NCBI GenBank assembly: GCA_030544685.1
Contig: CP086683.1
Span: 4,650,001 to 4,714,000, forward strand
Source: Pseudomonas sp. B21_DOA
GTDB lineage: Bacteria; Pseudomonadota; Gammaproteobacteria; Pseudomonadales; Pseudomonadaceae
Reading direction: 5' to 3'
DNA length: 64,000 bases
Positions within the stretch are counted from its first letter, which is position 1. Each line of letters starts with the position of its first letter. The notes under the pieces were generated by a model that saw nothing but the letters and a program-made list of their open reading frames with translations, was not told the origin of the DNA and did no database searches. Made by a program: the position numbers and the translations under genes. Below, piece after piece: positions 56,225-64,000 of the stretch.

Positions 56225-57559
56225 ATGACCCTGCGTGTTCTCTGCGTTTTCCTGTTGAGTGGCTGGCTGTCGGTGTCCGCCGCCGCCCTGCCGATCCCCG
56301 AAAACGGCCCGGCATTACGCATTCAGGGCTCCAACACCATCGGCGCCGAACTCGGCCCGGCGCTGGTCGAAGGCCTGTTGCAGGAACAAGGCCTGCTGAA
56401 AATCCACCGCGAAACCCCGGATACCGCCAACGAACAACGCCTCGTCGGCCAGACCGCGCAAGGGCAACGCGTAATCATCGAAGTCGCCGCCCACGGTTCC
56501 AGCACCGGCTTCACTGCGCTGAAAAACGCCAGCGCCGATCTGGCCGCCTCTTCCCGCGAGATCAAGGACAGCGAACTGCTTGCCCTGCAAGCCCTCGGCG
56601 ATCTGAAAAGCCCGGCGGCCGAGCAAGTCATTGCCATCGACGGCCTGGCGATCATCCTCAACCCGGCCAATCCATTGCAGCAGCTGGACACCGAGCAATT
56701 GGCGCGGATTTTTGCCGGCGAAGTGAAAACCTGGGAAGAGCTCGGTAGCCGTGGCGGCGCCATTCATTTATATGCGCGGGATGATCAGTCGGGAACATAC
56801 GACACGTTCAAGGAACTGGTCCTGAGCCGGCGTGGGAAAAGTCTCAGCAGCGCGGCGAAACGCTTCGAATCCAGCGAGCAATTGTCCGACGCCGTCAGCG
56901 CGGACCCGCAAGGTATCGGCTTCATCGGCTTGCCTTACGTGCGTCAAGCCAAAGCCGTGGCGATTGCCGACGGCGCCTCGCAAGCGATGCTGCCGCTGAA
57001 CAGTCTGATCGCCACCGAAGATTATCCGCTGTCGCGGCGCTTGTTCTTTTATCTGCCGCCGGACAGCCGCAATCCGTGGGTGCAGGCGTTAGCCGCGTTC
57101 GCGCAGAGCCCCCAGGGTCAGGCGATCGTTGCCGCCAGTGGTTTTGTCAGCCAGACCGTGCAAGCCATGAGCGTGGCGCCGAATGCGCTGATGCCCGAGG
57201 GTTACCAATCCCTCAGCCGACATGCCCAGCGTCTGACAGTGAATTTCCGGTTTGCCGAGGGCAGCGCCAGTCTGGACAACAAGGCGCGGCAGGATCTGGC
57301 GCGGGTGCTCGACTATATAAAGCGCAATGGCAAGACCGAACGGGCAGTGACGCTGGTGGGGTTTGGCGATTTGAAGGATGACCCGGCACGGGCCGATCTG
57401 CTGTCGAAGCTGCGGGCAATGGCCGTGCGTCGCGAGCTGGTCAAAAACGGTGTGGTCATGCGCGAAGTACGCGGCTTCGGCGCGCTGATGCCGGTGGCAA
57501 CCAATAGCGCGGATGAGGGGCGGATCAAGAATCGGCGGGTTGAGGTTTGGGTGTATTGA
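56225..57559 (+). CDS. PstS-like phosphate-binding domain fused to an OmpA peptidoglycan-binding domain
   Basis: 444 residues. The signal peptide (MTLRVLCVFLLSGWLSVSAA) precedes a PBP-like domain (about 28-310) of the phosphate-binding PstS class. Ligand-loop candidates are IQGSNTIG, AAHGSSTGF and ARDDQSGTYDTFKEL. The C-terminal OmpA/MotB domain (about 330-444) shows VNFRFAEGSASLD, LVGFGDLKDD and DEGRIKNRRVEVWV. This suggests a periplasmic binding protein held to peptidoglycan. No permease or ATPase gene is adjacent, so the role is sensing or scavenging by inference. ATG 56225 is the first start that gives a signal peptide. Confidence 0.88.
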   Translation: MTLRVLCVFLLSGWLSVSAAALPIPENGPALRIQGSNTIGAELGPALVEGLLQEQGLLKIHRETPDTANEQRLVGQTAQGQRVIIEVAAHGSSTGFTALKNASADLAASSREIKDSELLALQALGDLKSPAAEQVIAIDGLAIILNPANPLQQLDTEQLARIFAGEVKTWEELGSRGGAIHLYARDDQSGTYDTFKELVLSRRGKSLSSAAKRFESSEQLSDAVSADPQGIGFIGLPYVRQAKAVAIADGASQAMLPLNSLIATEDYPLSRRLFFYLPPDSRNPWVQALAAFAQSPQGQAIVAASGFVSQTVQAMSVAPNALMPEGYQSLSRHAQRLTVNFRFAEGSASLDNKARQDLARVLDYIKRNGKTERAVTLVGFGDLKDDPARADLLSKLRAMAVRRELVKNGVVMREVRGFGALMPVATNSADEGRIKNRRVEVWVY

Positions 57560-57570
57560 TCCTGACGCCT

Positions 57571-57674
57571 GATCGTTCCCACGCTCCGCGTGGGAACGCA
57601 TCCCGTGACGCTCCGCGTCACAGTGGACGCAGAGCGTCCATGGCGGAATTCCCACGCAGAGCGTGGGAACGATC
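57571..57674. repeat. Composite palindromic repeat (GATCGTTCCCACGCTC type)
   Basis: GATCGTTCCCACGCTCCGCG at the left and its near-complement at the right end (57645-57674), with inner palindromes TGACGCTCCGCGTCA and GGACGCAGAGCGTCC. The same outer unit is present in short form at 25189-25219. It lies between convergent genes and may end transcription from both sides. Confidence 0.85.
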
Positions 57675-57690
57675 AGGCTGGTATCACGGA

Positions 57691-58919
57691 TCAGCGCTCG
57701 CTACGCATCATCTCCTTCGGCACATACTTGCCGATCTCGAACTTGCCAATCGCCGCGCGGTGCACTTCGTCCGGGCCGTCGGCCAGACGCAGGGTGCGTT
57801 GCATCGCATACATGTAGGCCAGCGGGAAATCGTTCGACACCCCTGCCCCGCCATGCATCTGGATCGCCCGGTCGATCACCCGCAAGGCCACGTTCGGCGC
57901 GACGACTTTGATCTGCGCAATCTCGCTTTTCGCCACTTTGTTGCCGACGGTGTCCATCATGTACGCCGCTTTCAACGTCAGCAGACGCGCCATGTCGATC
58001 TCCATCCGCGAGTCGGCGATCTTGTCGATGTTGCCACCCAGACGCGCCAGCGGTTTGCCGAACGCGGTGCGGCTCACCGAGCGTTTGCACATCAGTTCCA
58101 GTGCCCGCTCAGCCATGCCGATCGAACGCATGCAGTGGTGAATCCGCCCTGGGCCAAGGCGACCCTGGGCGATTTCGAAGCCGCGTCCTTCACCCAGCAG
58201 GACGTTTTCGTACGGCACGCGCACGTTGTCGAACAGCACTTCGGCGTGACCGTGCGGTGCGTCGTCGTAACCGAACACCGGCAGCGGACGGACAATCTTC
58301 ACGCCGGGGTATCGACCGGCACGAGGATCATCGAGTGCTGGGCGTGACGCGGCGCGTCGGGGTTGCTCAGGCCCATGAAGATCAGGATCTTGCAGCGCGG
58401 ATCGCAGGCGCCGGAGGTCCACCATTTCTTGCCGTTGATCACCCACTGATCGCCATCACGCACAGCTCGGGCGGCCATGTTGGTCGCATCGGAAGACGCC
58501 ACGTCGGGCTCGGTCATGGCGAACGCCGAGCGGATTTCGCCGCGCAGCAGCGGCTCGAGCCAGCGCTGTTTCTGCTCTTCGTTGGCGTAGCGCACCAATA
58601 CTTCCATGTTGCCGGTGTCCGGCGCTGAGCAGTTGAACGGCTCCGGCCCGAGCAGGGAACGGCCCATGATTTCCGCCAATGGCGCATATTCGAGGTTGCT
58701 CAGGCCGGCGCCCAGCTCGGACTCAGGCAGAAACAAATTCCACAGCCCTTCAGCCTTGGCCTTGGCCTTGAGCTCTTCCATGATCGCGGTCGGCTGCCAG
58801 CGATCGCCCTCGGCAACCTGGCGCTCGAACACCGCTTCGGCGGGGTAAACGTAAGTGTCCATGAACGCAGTCACGCGCTCACGCAGTTCCTGAACCTTGG
58901 GCGAATAAGCGAAATCCAT
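57691..58919 (-). CDS. Acyl-CoA dehydrogenase family protein (one-base frameshift, probably an error)
   Basis: 409 residues after repair. It has the flavin acyl-CoA dehydrogenase layout: an alpha-helical N-terminus, then [15 protein letters not shown] and [11 protein letters not shown] of the middle beta domain, then a C-terminal helical domain with [22 protein letters not shown] and [12 protein letters not shown]. It oxidises an acyl-CoA, passing electrons to ETF; it resembles the ACAD10/11-like group, so the substrate is unknown. The break is at 58306-58309 (G4 for G5 on the plus strand, expected [12 protein letters not shown]). It is divergent from the LysR gene, which may regulate it. Confidence 0.9.
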
Positions 58920-59090
58920 GGGTAGTTACCTTCTCGGGCAGAGGTTGTTCAAGTCATGCAATCGATGCTAGAACAGCGCTGATCATTTGCCTAGCCTATT
59001 CTCGGCGTGTATAAACATTCATCACCAATATATGATCCGCTGATCGTCAGCCCCAAAACACTTGCACTTAATAACAAGAGAAGCCGCGTT

Positions 59091-60020
59091 ATGAATCTGA
59101 GCAAGGTCGACCTGAACCTTTTCATCGTCTTCGACGCGATCTACACCGAAGCCAACCTGACCCGCGCCGGGCAGATTGTCGGCATCACCCAGCCGGCGGT
59201 GTCCAACGCGCTGGCGCGGTTGCGCGAGACCTTCAACGACCCGCTCTTCGTGCGTACTGCCCAGGGCATGGTGCCTACGCCGATGGCGCAGAACATCATC
59301 GGCCCGGTGCGCAACGCCCTGTCGCTGCTGCGCGTGTCGGTGCAGGAAAGCCGCATTTTCAACCCGGCGCAGGCGGCCAAGACCTACCGCATCAGCATGA
59401 CCGACCTGACGGAGGCAATCATTCTGCCGCCACTGTTCCAGCGCCTGCGCCGCCTCGCGCCAACGGTGATCATCGAAAGCTTTCTGTCCAAGCGCCGGGA
59501 AACCACCAAGGAACTGGCCGCCGGGCGTCTGGATTTCGCTGTGGATGCGCCGCTCAACACCGACCCGCAGGTGCGCCACGTCAAGCTGATGGACGACCGT
59601 TACGTCTGCGCCATGCGTAAGGGCCATCCAATGGCGGGCAAGGAAAAACTGAGTCTCGATGACTACCTGTCGCTGACTCACATCCATATTTCCAGCCGCC
59701 GCAGCGGGCTGGGCTATGTCGATCTGGCGCTGGGCAAAATGGGCATCCAGCGCAAGATCGCCCTGCGCTCGCAGCACTATCTGATGGCCTCGCAAGTGAT
59801 GCAGCAGACCGACATGGTCATGACCGTGCCGGAACGCTTCGCCCGCCGCCATGATTTGCAGTCGTTCAATTTGCCGGTGAATGATGTGCCGTCGGTGGAA
59901 ACGCATTTGTACTGGCACGAAAGCACCGACCAGGACCCGGCCAACCGCTGGATGCGCGAGCAGATGATCGAGTTGTGCCAGCAGGTGACGGCGCAGGAGA
60001 AGAAGCTGGAGAAGGTTTAA
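59091..60020 (+). CDS. LysR-family transcriptional regulator
   Basis: 309 residues. The N-terminal winged helix-turn-helix is clear: LNLFIVFDAIYTEANLTRAG then GITQPAVSNALARLRETFND. A periplasmic-binding-type effector domain follows. ATG 59091 gives MNLSKVDLNLF, the usual start for this LysR subgroup; the in-frame upstream start would add 28 residues unlike the family. The gene is divergent from the acyl-CoA dehydrogenase, with a 171-base gap, and LysR proteins often control such a neighbour. The effector is unknown. Confidence 0.92.
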   Translation: MNLSKVDLNLFIVFDAIYTEANLTRAGQIVGITQPAVSNALARLRETFNDPLFVRTAQGMVPTPMAQNIIGPVRNALSLLRVSVQESRIFNPAQAAKTYRISMTDLTEAIILPPLFQRLRRLAPTVIIESFLSKRRETTKELAAGRLDFAVDAPLNTDPQVRHVKLMDDRYVCAMRKGHPMAGKEKLSLDDYLSLTHIHISSRRSGLGYVDLALGKMGIQRKIALRSQHYLMASQVMQQTDMVMTVPERFARRHDLQSFNLPVNDVPSVETHLYWHESTDQDPANRWMREQMIELCQQVTAQEKKLEKV

Positions 60021-60042
60021 GACACGACACCGTGTCACCGTT

Positions 60043-60136
60043 CTTCGCGAGCAAGCTCGCTCCCACAGGGTTTTCTGTCGAACACAAATCCTGTGTTCAC
60101 ACACATCCACTGTGGGAGCGAGCTGGCTCGCGAAGG
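60043..60136. repeat. REPIN
   Basis: CTTCGCGAGCAAGCTCGCTC and its inverted copy CTGTGGGAGCGAGCTGGCTC, which carries one mismatch. A short GACACG/CGTGTC stem lies just before it (60021-60036) but without a T run. Confidence 0.88.
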
Positions 60137-60165
60137 GCCTGTACAGACAACCACAACCATCCTTC

Positions 60166-60181
60166 TTGACGTAAACGTAAA
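60166..60181 (+). promoter_or_regulatory. Probable LiuR operator overlapping the -35 region
   Basis: TTGACGTAAACGTAAA is an almost perfect palindrome (TTGACGT-AA-ACGTAAA) and begins with a -35-like TTGACG. A TAGCTT hexamer lies about 18 bases downstream. MerR-family activators bind between such elements. It stands 44 bases before the liuR start; autoregulation is inferred. Confidence 0.6.
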
Positions 60182-60224
60182 CCACCGATTAGCTTAGCGC
60201 CATGCCCCTTTTCCGAGCGCTTTC

Positions 60225-60626
60225 ATGAGCAGTCAGACCTACAGCATTTCCGACCTCGCCCGCGAGCTGGACATCACCACCCGGGCGATCCGCTTTTATG
60301 AAGAGCAAGGCCTGCTCAGCCCCGAGCGTCGGGGCCAGGAACGTATCTATTCGCCGCGCGACAAGGTCACTCTGAAGCTGATCCTGCGTGGCAAGCGCAT
60401 CGGTTTTTCCCTGGCCGAATGCCGCGAGCTGATCGAACTCTACGACCCGTCCGGCGGTAACACCAAACAGCTCAACAGCATGCTGGCGAAAATCAGCGAA
60501 CGCCGCGAACAGCTCGAGCAGCAATTGCTGGATATCGAACAGATGAAGCTCGAGCTGGATACGGCCGAAGAGCGCTGTGTGCAGGCGCTGGAGCAGACGC
60601 TCAAGAGCCAGCAAATAGCCCAGTAG
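60225..60626 (+). CDS. liuR: MerR-family regulator, LiuR type
   Basis: 133 residues. The N-terminal MerR helix-turn-helix reads YSISDLARELDITTRAIRFY then EEQGLLSPERRGQERIY; a long dimerisation helix follows (about 80-125). It lacks the cysteine pairs of metal-sensing MerR proteins. It resembles LiuR, the regulator of branched-chain amino-acid (leucine/isovalerate) breakdown. The downstream mvaB gene, an enzyme of that pathway, supports this. The remaining liu genes are not in the window. Confidence 0.85.
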   Translation: MSSQTYSISDLARELDITTRAIRFYEEQGLLSPERRGQERIYSPRDKVTLKLILRGKRIGFSLAECRELIELYDPSGGNTKQLNSMLAKISERREQLEQQLLDIEQMKLELDTAEERCVQALEQTLKSQQIAQ

Positions 60627-60644
60627 TCTGCCAATACACCTTTC

Positions 60645-60738
60645 CCTGTGGGAGCGGGCTTGCCCGCGATGGCGTCGGGTCAGTCAACATCATTGCAGGA
60701 TGTTCCGGCCTCATCGCGGGCAAGCCCGCTCCCACAGG
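60645..60738. repeat. REPIN
   Basis: CCTGTGGGAGCGGGCTTGCC, GCCCGCGATGGCG and their inverted copy. It fills most of the gap between liuR and mvaB. Confidence 0.9.
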
Positions 60739-60771
60739 GATCACCACGAATCCACGAAGCAGGTCCCGCCC

Positions 60772-61671
60772 ATGTCCCTCCCCTCCCAAGTACGCCTGAT
60801 CGAAGTCGGCCCGCGCGATGGCCTGCAGAACGAAGCCCAGCCGATCAGCGTCGCTGACAAGGTGCAACTGGTCGATGCCCTGAGCGCTGCAGGTCTGGGC
60901 TATATCGAAGTCGGCAGCTTCGTCTCGCCGAAATGGGTGCCGCAGATGGCCGGATCCGCCGAAGTGTTCGCGCAGATCCAGCACAAACCCGGCGTGACCT
61001 ACGGCGCGCTGGCGCCGAACCTGCGCGGCTTTGAAGACGCGCTTGCCGCCGGGGTCAAGGAAGTCGCGGTGTTCGCCGCCGCCTCCGAGGCGTTCTCGCA
61101 GCGCAACATCAATTGCTCGATCAGCGAGAGCCTGGCGCGGTTTGCGCCGATCATGGAGGCGGCGAAACAACACGGCGTTACCGTGCGCGGTTACGTTTCC
61201 TGTGTGCTGGGCTGTCCGTATGAAGGCACGGTCGCACCGGAGCAAGTGGCGATGGTCGCGCGCGAGCTGTACGCGATGGGCTGCTACGAAGTGTCGCTGG
61301 GCGACACCATCGGCACCGGCACGGCGGGCGCGACCCGGCGCCTGTTCGAGGTGGTCTCGGCGCAGGTGCCACGGGACAGACTCGCCGGGCATTTCCACGA
61401 CACCTATGGCCAGGCCATGGCCAACATCTACGCCAGCCTGCTCGAAGGCATTGCGGTGTTCGACAGCTCTATCGCCGGCCTCGGCGGCTGCCCGTACGCC
61501 AAAGGCGCGAGCGGTAACGTTGCCACCGAGGACGTGGTGTACCTGCTCGATGGCCTGGGCATCGAGACCGGTATCGACCTGGACGCCTTGATTGCCGCGG
61601 GCCAGCAGATCAGCGCAGTGCTCGGCCGCCCGAGCGGTTCGCGGGTGGCCAAGGCGCGCAGCGCGCAGTGA
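60772..61671 (+). CDS. mvaB: Hydroxymethylglutaryl-CoA lyase
   Basis: 299-residue TIM-barrel enzyme that splits 3-hydroxy-3-methylglutaryl-CoA into acetoacetate and acetyl-CoA, the last step of leucine breakdown. It shows VGPRDGLQNE near the N-terminus (metal and substrate binding). It also has HFHDTYGQAMAN with metal-binding His and the signature GGCPYAKGASGNVATED with the catalytic Cys. ATG 60772 gives MSLPSQVRLIEVG. It follows liuR and precedes crcY, the order also found in P. putida from memory. Confidence 0.95.
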   Translation: MSLPSQVRLIEVGPRDGLQNEAQPISVADKVQLVDALSAAGLGYIEVGSFVSPKWVPQMAGSAEVFAQIQHKPGVTYGALAPNLRGFEDALAAGVKEVAVFAAASEAFSQRNINCSISESLARFAPIMEAAKQHGVTVRGYVSCVLGCPYEGTVAPEQVAMVARELYAMGCYEVSLGDTIGTGTAGATRRLFEVVSAQVPRDRLAGHFHDTYGQAMANIYASLLEGIAVFDSSIAGLGGCPYAKGASGNVATEDVVYLLDGLGIETGIDLDALIAAGQQISAVLGRPSGSRVAKARSAQ

Positions 61672-61795
61672 GGTGTTACCGCTGCGTCAGTGATGTGGGC
61701 AAAAGCGAGTAACACGGAAACAAATTGTCTGGCTTTGCCCCGAGCTGAAAAAACCCTAAAACTCTAACCGACTGATTTATAAAGCTTTTTAAAAG

Positions 61796-61812
61796 TTGGC
61801 ACGACACCTGCT
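61796..61812 (+). promoter_or_regulatory. Sigma-54 (-24/-12) promoter of crcY
   Basis: TTGGCACGACACCTGCT: the GG and GC dinucleotides are 12 bases apart and the -24 half is a perfect TTGGCACG. The -12 element CTGC differs by one base from TTGC. CrcZ/CrcY promoters are known to need sigma-54 and the activator CbrB. I did not identify the CbrB site. Confidence 0.8.
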
Positions 61813-61822
61813 ATCTCTATCG

Positions 61823-62190
61823 CATAACAAGAATAAAAAGCCGCAAACTAATAAAAACAAGACGAAACGACTCTGACATAACAAGAACAACACGGCAGAG
61901 ACGCAGCTAACAGATTTTTTGGAGAAGGTGTGCTTTTCAGGGTGCTCTCAGGAGTGACCCGCAACCGGGCAGAGAACAATAAAACTACCTTCAGGTAGCT
62001 CCCGAATCGGTTGGATCGTTAAACGAGAAAGCAGATCAGCGCTCAAAAAATACGTTTGCTCTTGACCCCGGATGGGGGTCGCCAAAAAGCTGTACAGGGC
62101 CACGGTTGCCAAAAACAACAACAGACCGACCCTCAATAATAAAAAGAGCACGCAACGACAAATTAAAGGGGAGCTTCGGCTCCCTTTGTG
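61823..62190 (+). ncRNA. crcY: CrcY small RNA (Hfq/Crc decoy)
   Basis: A non-coding stretch between mvaB and a leftward synthetase gene. A start predicted 12 bases after the -12 element and an end at a terminator give about 368 nucleotides. It carries six AANAANAA-type motifs, the sites bound by Hfq with Crc: AACAAGAA (61826, 61880), AATAAAAA (61850), AACAATAA (61975), AACAACAA (62114) and AATAATAA (62135). In P. putida CrcY lies beside mvaB and, with CrcZ, titrates Hfq to relieve carbon catabolite repression. The exact ends are predictions. Confidence 0.85.
62164..62190 (+). terminator. Terminator of crcY
   Basis: AAAGGGGAGC-TTCG-GCTCCCTTT followed by GTGC. The left arm has four G and the right three C, leaving a one-base bulge. 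Given the homopolymer errors elsewhere, the missing C could be another such error. Confidence 0.8.
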
Positions 62191-62220
62191 CTTTCTGCAA
62201 TTCCTGAAACCACCCCAATC

Positions 62221-62314
62221 CCTGTGGGAGCTGGCTTGCCAGCGATTGCGGTAGAACATTCAACATTGATGCTGGCTGACCTGACGCCATCGCTGGCAAG
62301 CCAGCTCCCACAGG
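62221..62314. repeat. REPIN (GCTGGCTTGCCAGCG variant)
   Basis: CCTGTGGGAGCTGGCTTGCC, CAGCGATTG and an inverted copy. It lies between the crcY terminator and the end of the synthetase gene. The rest of 61672-62322 is crcY and its promoter. Confidence 0.9.
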
Positions 62315-62321
62315 GTTTAGG

Positions 62322-64000
62322 TTACCGCTCGGTTATTTTCAGCTCCTCGATACTGATCTCCCGCATTCTGAATTTCTGGATCTTCCCCGTCACCGTCATC
62401 GGAAACGCGTCGACGAACTTGAAGTAGCGCGGTGTCTTGAAGTGGGCGATGCGTTCCTTGCACCAGGTTTGCAGCTCCAGCTCCGAGGCACTATGGCCGG
62501 GGTGGAATTTGATCCAGGCGACGATTTCCTCACCGTAGCGCGAGCACGGAATGCCGACCACCTGCACGTCCGCCACCGCCGGATGAGTGAAGAAAAACTC
62601 CTCCAGCTCACGCGGATAAACGTTCTCGCCGCCACGAATGATCATGTCCTTGTTACGCCCGGCGATGTTGACGTAACCCTCCTCGTTCATGCTCGCCAGA
62701 TCGCCGGTGTGCATCCATCCCGCCTCGTCGATGGCTTCGGCGGTGGCCTGCGGATTGTTCCAGTAACCGAGCATCACGCTGTAACCGCGCGTGCACAATT
62801 CGCCGATGGTGCCGCGCGGCACGAGGTGGCCAGCAGAGTCGATGATCTTGCTTTCCAGTTGCGGCTGGGTGCGCCCGACCGTGGTGACGCGCAGCTCCAG
62901 CTCATCCGCTGGCCCAGTCTGCAGCGACACCGGGCTGGTTTCGGTCATGCCGTAGGCGATCTGCACTTCGCTCATGTGCATTTCGTTGATCACCCGGCGC
63001 ATGACCTCGATCGGACAGGTGGCGCCGGCCATGATCCCGGTGCGCAGGCTCGACAGGTCGAAGGTCTGCCGCTGCGGCTGATCGAGCATGGCGATGAACA
63101 TGGTCGGCACACCGTACAGCGCCGTGGCTTTTTCCTCGGCCACCGCTTGCAGGGTCAGCGCCGGATCGAAAGCGTCGTTGGGGTAAATCATCGTGCTGCC
63201 ATGGGTGACGCAACCGAGGTTGCCCATGACCATGCCGAAGCAGTGATACAGCGGCACCGGAATCACCAGACGATCGGCAGCCGTCAGGCCGAGGCTTTCG
63301 CCGACCATGTAGCCGTTGTTGAGAATGTTGTAGTGACTGAGGGTCGCGCCCTTGGGAAAACCGGTAGTGCCGGAGGTGTACTGGATGTTCACCGGTTGAT
63401 CGAAATGCAGGCTGGTGCTGCGTTCGCGCAGCTGTTCGGACGAGACGCTGGCGGCCAGATCGCTGAGCTGCGACCACGGCAGAAAACCGGGCGGCGGATT
63501 GGCATCGAGGCTGATCACGCCGCGCAGCTCCGGCAGACGCTCGCTGCGCAGCTGACCGATGGCGTGCTCGGTCAATTCTGGCGCCAGGCTCTGGAGCATT
63601 GCGTGGTAATTCGAGGTCTTGAACGCTCCGGCGCAGACCAGCCACTGGCAGCCGGATTGCTTGAGCACGTACTCGAGTTCGGAGCTGCGGTAGGCCGGAT
63701 TGATGTTGACCAGGATCACGCCGATCTTCGCCGTGGCGAACTGGGTAATGCACCACTGCGCGCAATTCGGCGCCCAGATGCCGAGGCGATCGCCGGTCTG
63801 CAAGCCCAGCGCGAGCAAGGCCCTGGCCTGCTCATCCACCGCCTCGGCCAGTTGCCGCCACGAATACCGCAGCCGTTGATGGCGCACCACCAACGCCTCG
63901 CCGTCCGGGTGTTGCGCGACAGTCTGATCGAAGCGCTGACCGATGGTCATCGCCAGCAGGGCTTGGTCCTGAGAGCCACGGCTGTAGCTGCGCTGCGGGT
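62322..64000 (-). CDS. AMP-dependent acyl-CoA synthetase (5' end outside the window)
   Basis: At least 559 residues of an acyl-adenylate-forming ligase. The ATP-binding P-loop is [13 protein letters not shown], followed by YGMTETSP, the [14 protein letters not shown] motif, and [13 protein letters not shown]. The C-terminal Lys region is [10 protein letters not shown]. An ATG at 63950 could be used, but the frame stays open to the window edge with homologous-looking sequence ([14 protein letters not shown]). The true start is therefore beyond 64000. Being next to mvaB and liuR, it may be the acyl-CoA synthetase of leucine/isovalerate metabolism and the last gene of a leftward liu operon. This role is inferred. 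Confidence 0.88.
   Translation of the reverse strand, partial: PQRSYSRGSQDQALLAMTIGQRFDQTVAQHPDGEALVVRHQRLRYSWRQLAEAVDEQARALLALGLQTGDRLGIWAPNCAQWCITQFATAKIGVILVNINPAYRSSELEYVLKQSGCQWLVCAGAFKTSNYHAMLQSLAPELTEHAIGQLRSERLPELRGVISLDANPPPGFLPWSQLSDLAASVSSEQLRERSTSLHFDQPVNIQYTSGTTGFPKGATLSHYNILNNGYMVGESLGLTAADRLVIPVPLYHCFGMVMGNLGCVTHGSTMIYPNDAFDPALTLQAVAEEKATALYGVPTMFIAMLDQPQRQTFDLSSLRTGIMAGATCPIEVMRRVINEMHMSEVQIAYGMTETSPVSLQTGPADELELRVTTVGRTQPQLESKIIDSAGHLVPRGTIGELCTRGYSVMLGYWNNPQATAEAIDEAGWMHTGDLASMNEEGYVNIAGRNKDMIIRGGENVYPRELEEFFFTHPAVADVQVVGIPCSRYGEEIVAWIKFHPGHSASELELQTWCKERIAHFKTPRYFKFVDAFPMTVTGKIQKFRMREISIEELKITER

Overview
The window looks like a chromosomal segment of a Pseudomonas of the fluorescens group. 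The reasons are a fused NuoCD, Pseudomonas-type REP/REPIN palindromes in most intergenic gaps, a Crc/Hfq-type decoy RNA beside a leucine-catabolism gene, and gene order that matches known pseudomonads (tamB-tamA-GNAT-xthA, liuR-mvaB-crcY). GC content is high and there is no phage, integron, CRISPR array, rRNA or tRNA in view.

Layout. 1-15.5 kb: end of an upstream gene (probably aceA), its terminator, then the whole nuoA-N operon for respiratory complex I. 15.5-16.9 kb: REP elements, an antitoxin remnant and a Phd/PIN toxin-antitoxin pair. 16.9-25.1 kb: a leftward ABC importer operon of the GlpSTPQUV (glycerol/polyol) type, with a -24/-12 promoter, phased TGAAC sites and a divergent sigma-54 activator. 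25.2-29.9 kb: cysS and glnS (leftward), ppiB and lpxH (rightward). 30-34.9 kb: a MarR-controlled tripartite efflux operon (marR, outer-membrane lipoprotein, emrA, emrB). 34.9-35.5 kb: a tandem REPIN array with a 123-bp period. 35.5-48.6 kb: a chaperone-usher fimbrial locus with its own signalling genes, resembling P. aeruginosa cupD/pvrSR-rcsCB. 48.7-54.9 kb: tamB, tamA and a GNAT acetyltransferase. 55.2-57.6 kb: xthA and a PstS-OmpA fusion protein. 57.7-60.0 kb: an acyl-CoA dehydrogenase divergent from a LysR regulator. 60.2-64 kb: liuR, mvaB, the small RNA crcY and an acyl-CoA synthetase that runs off the right edge.

The fimbrial locus is the most interesting part. Two hybrid histidine kinases (one with an HPt domain), an EAL c-di-GMP phosphodiesterase response regulator and an RcsB-like regulator sit between a two-domain adhesin and the pilin-chaperone-usher genes. 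The same 14-bp element (TAAGAATCGTCTGA and close variants) lies before the adhesin, the first kinase and the pilin. In each case it stands exactly 23 bp upstream of a TAnnGT -10-like hexamer. It resembles the enterobacterial RcsB box and gives a specific regulatory model for the locus.

Sequence quality. Twelve genes are broken by 19 apparent single-base losses, every one restoring a normal protein if one base is added to a homopolymer run, and every repaired length is a whole number of codons. I treat these as sequencing or assembly errors and give the repaired spans. A separate in-frame TAG in the usher is a substitution and may be either real or an error.
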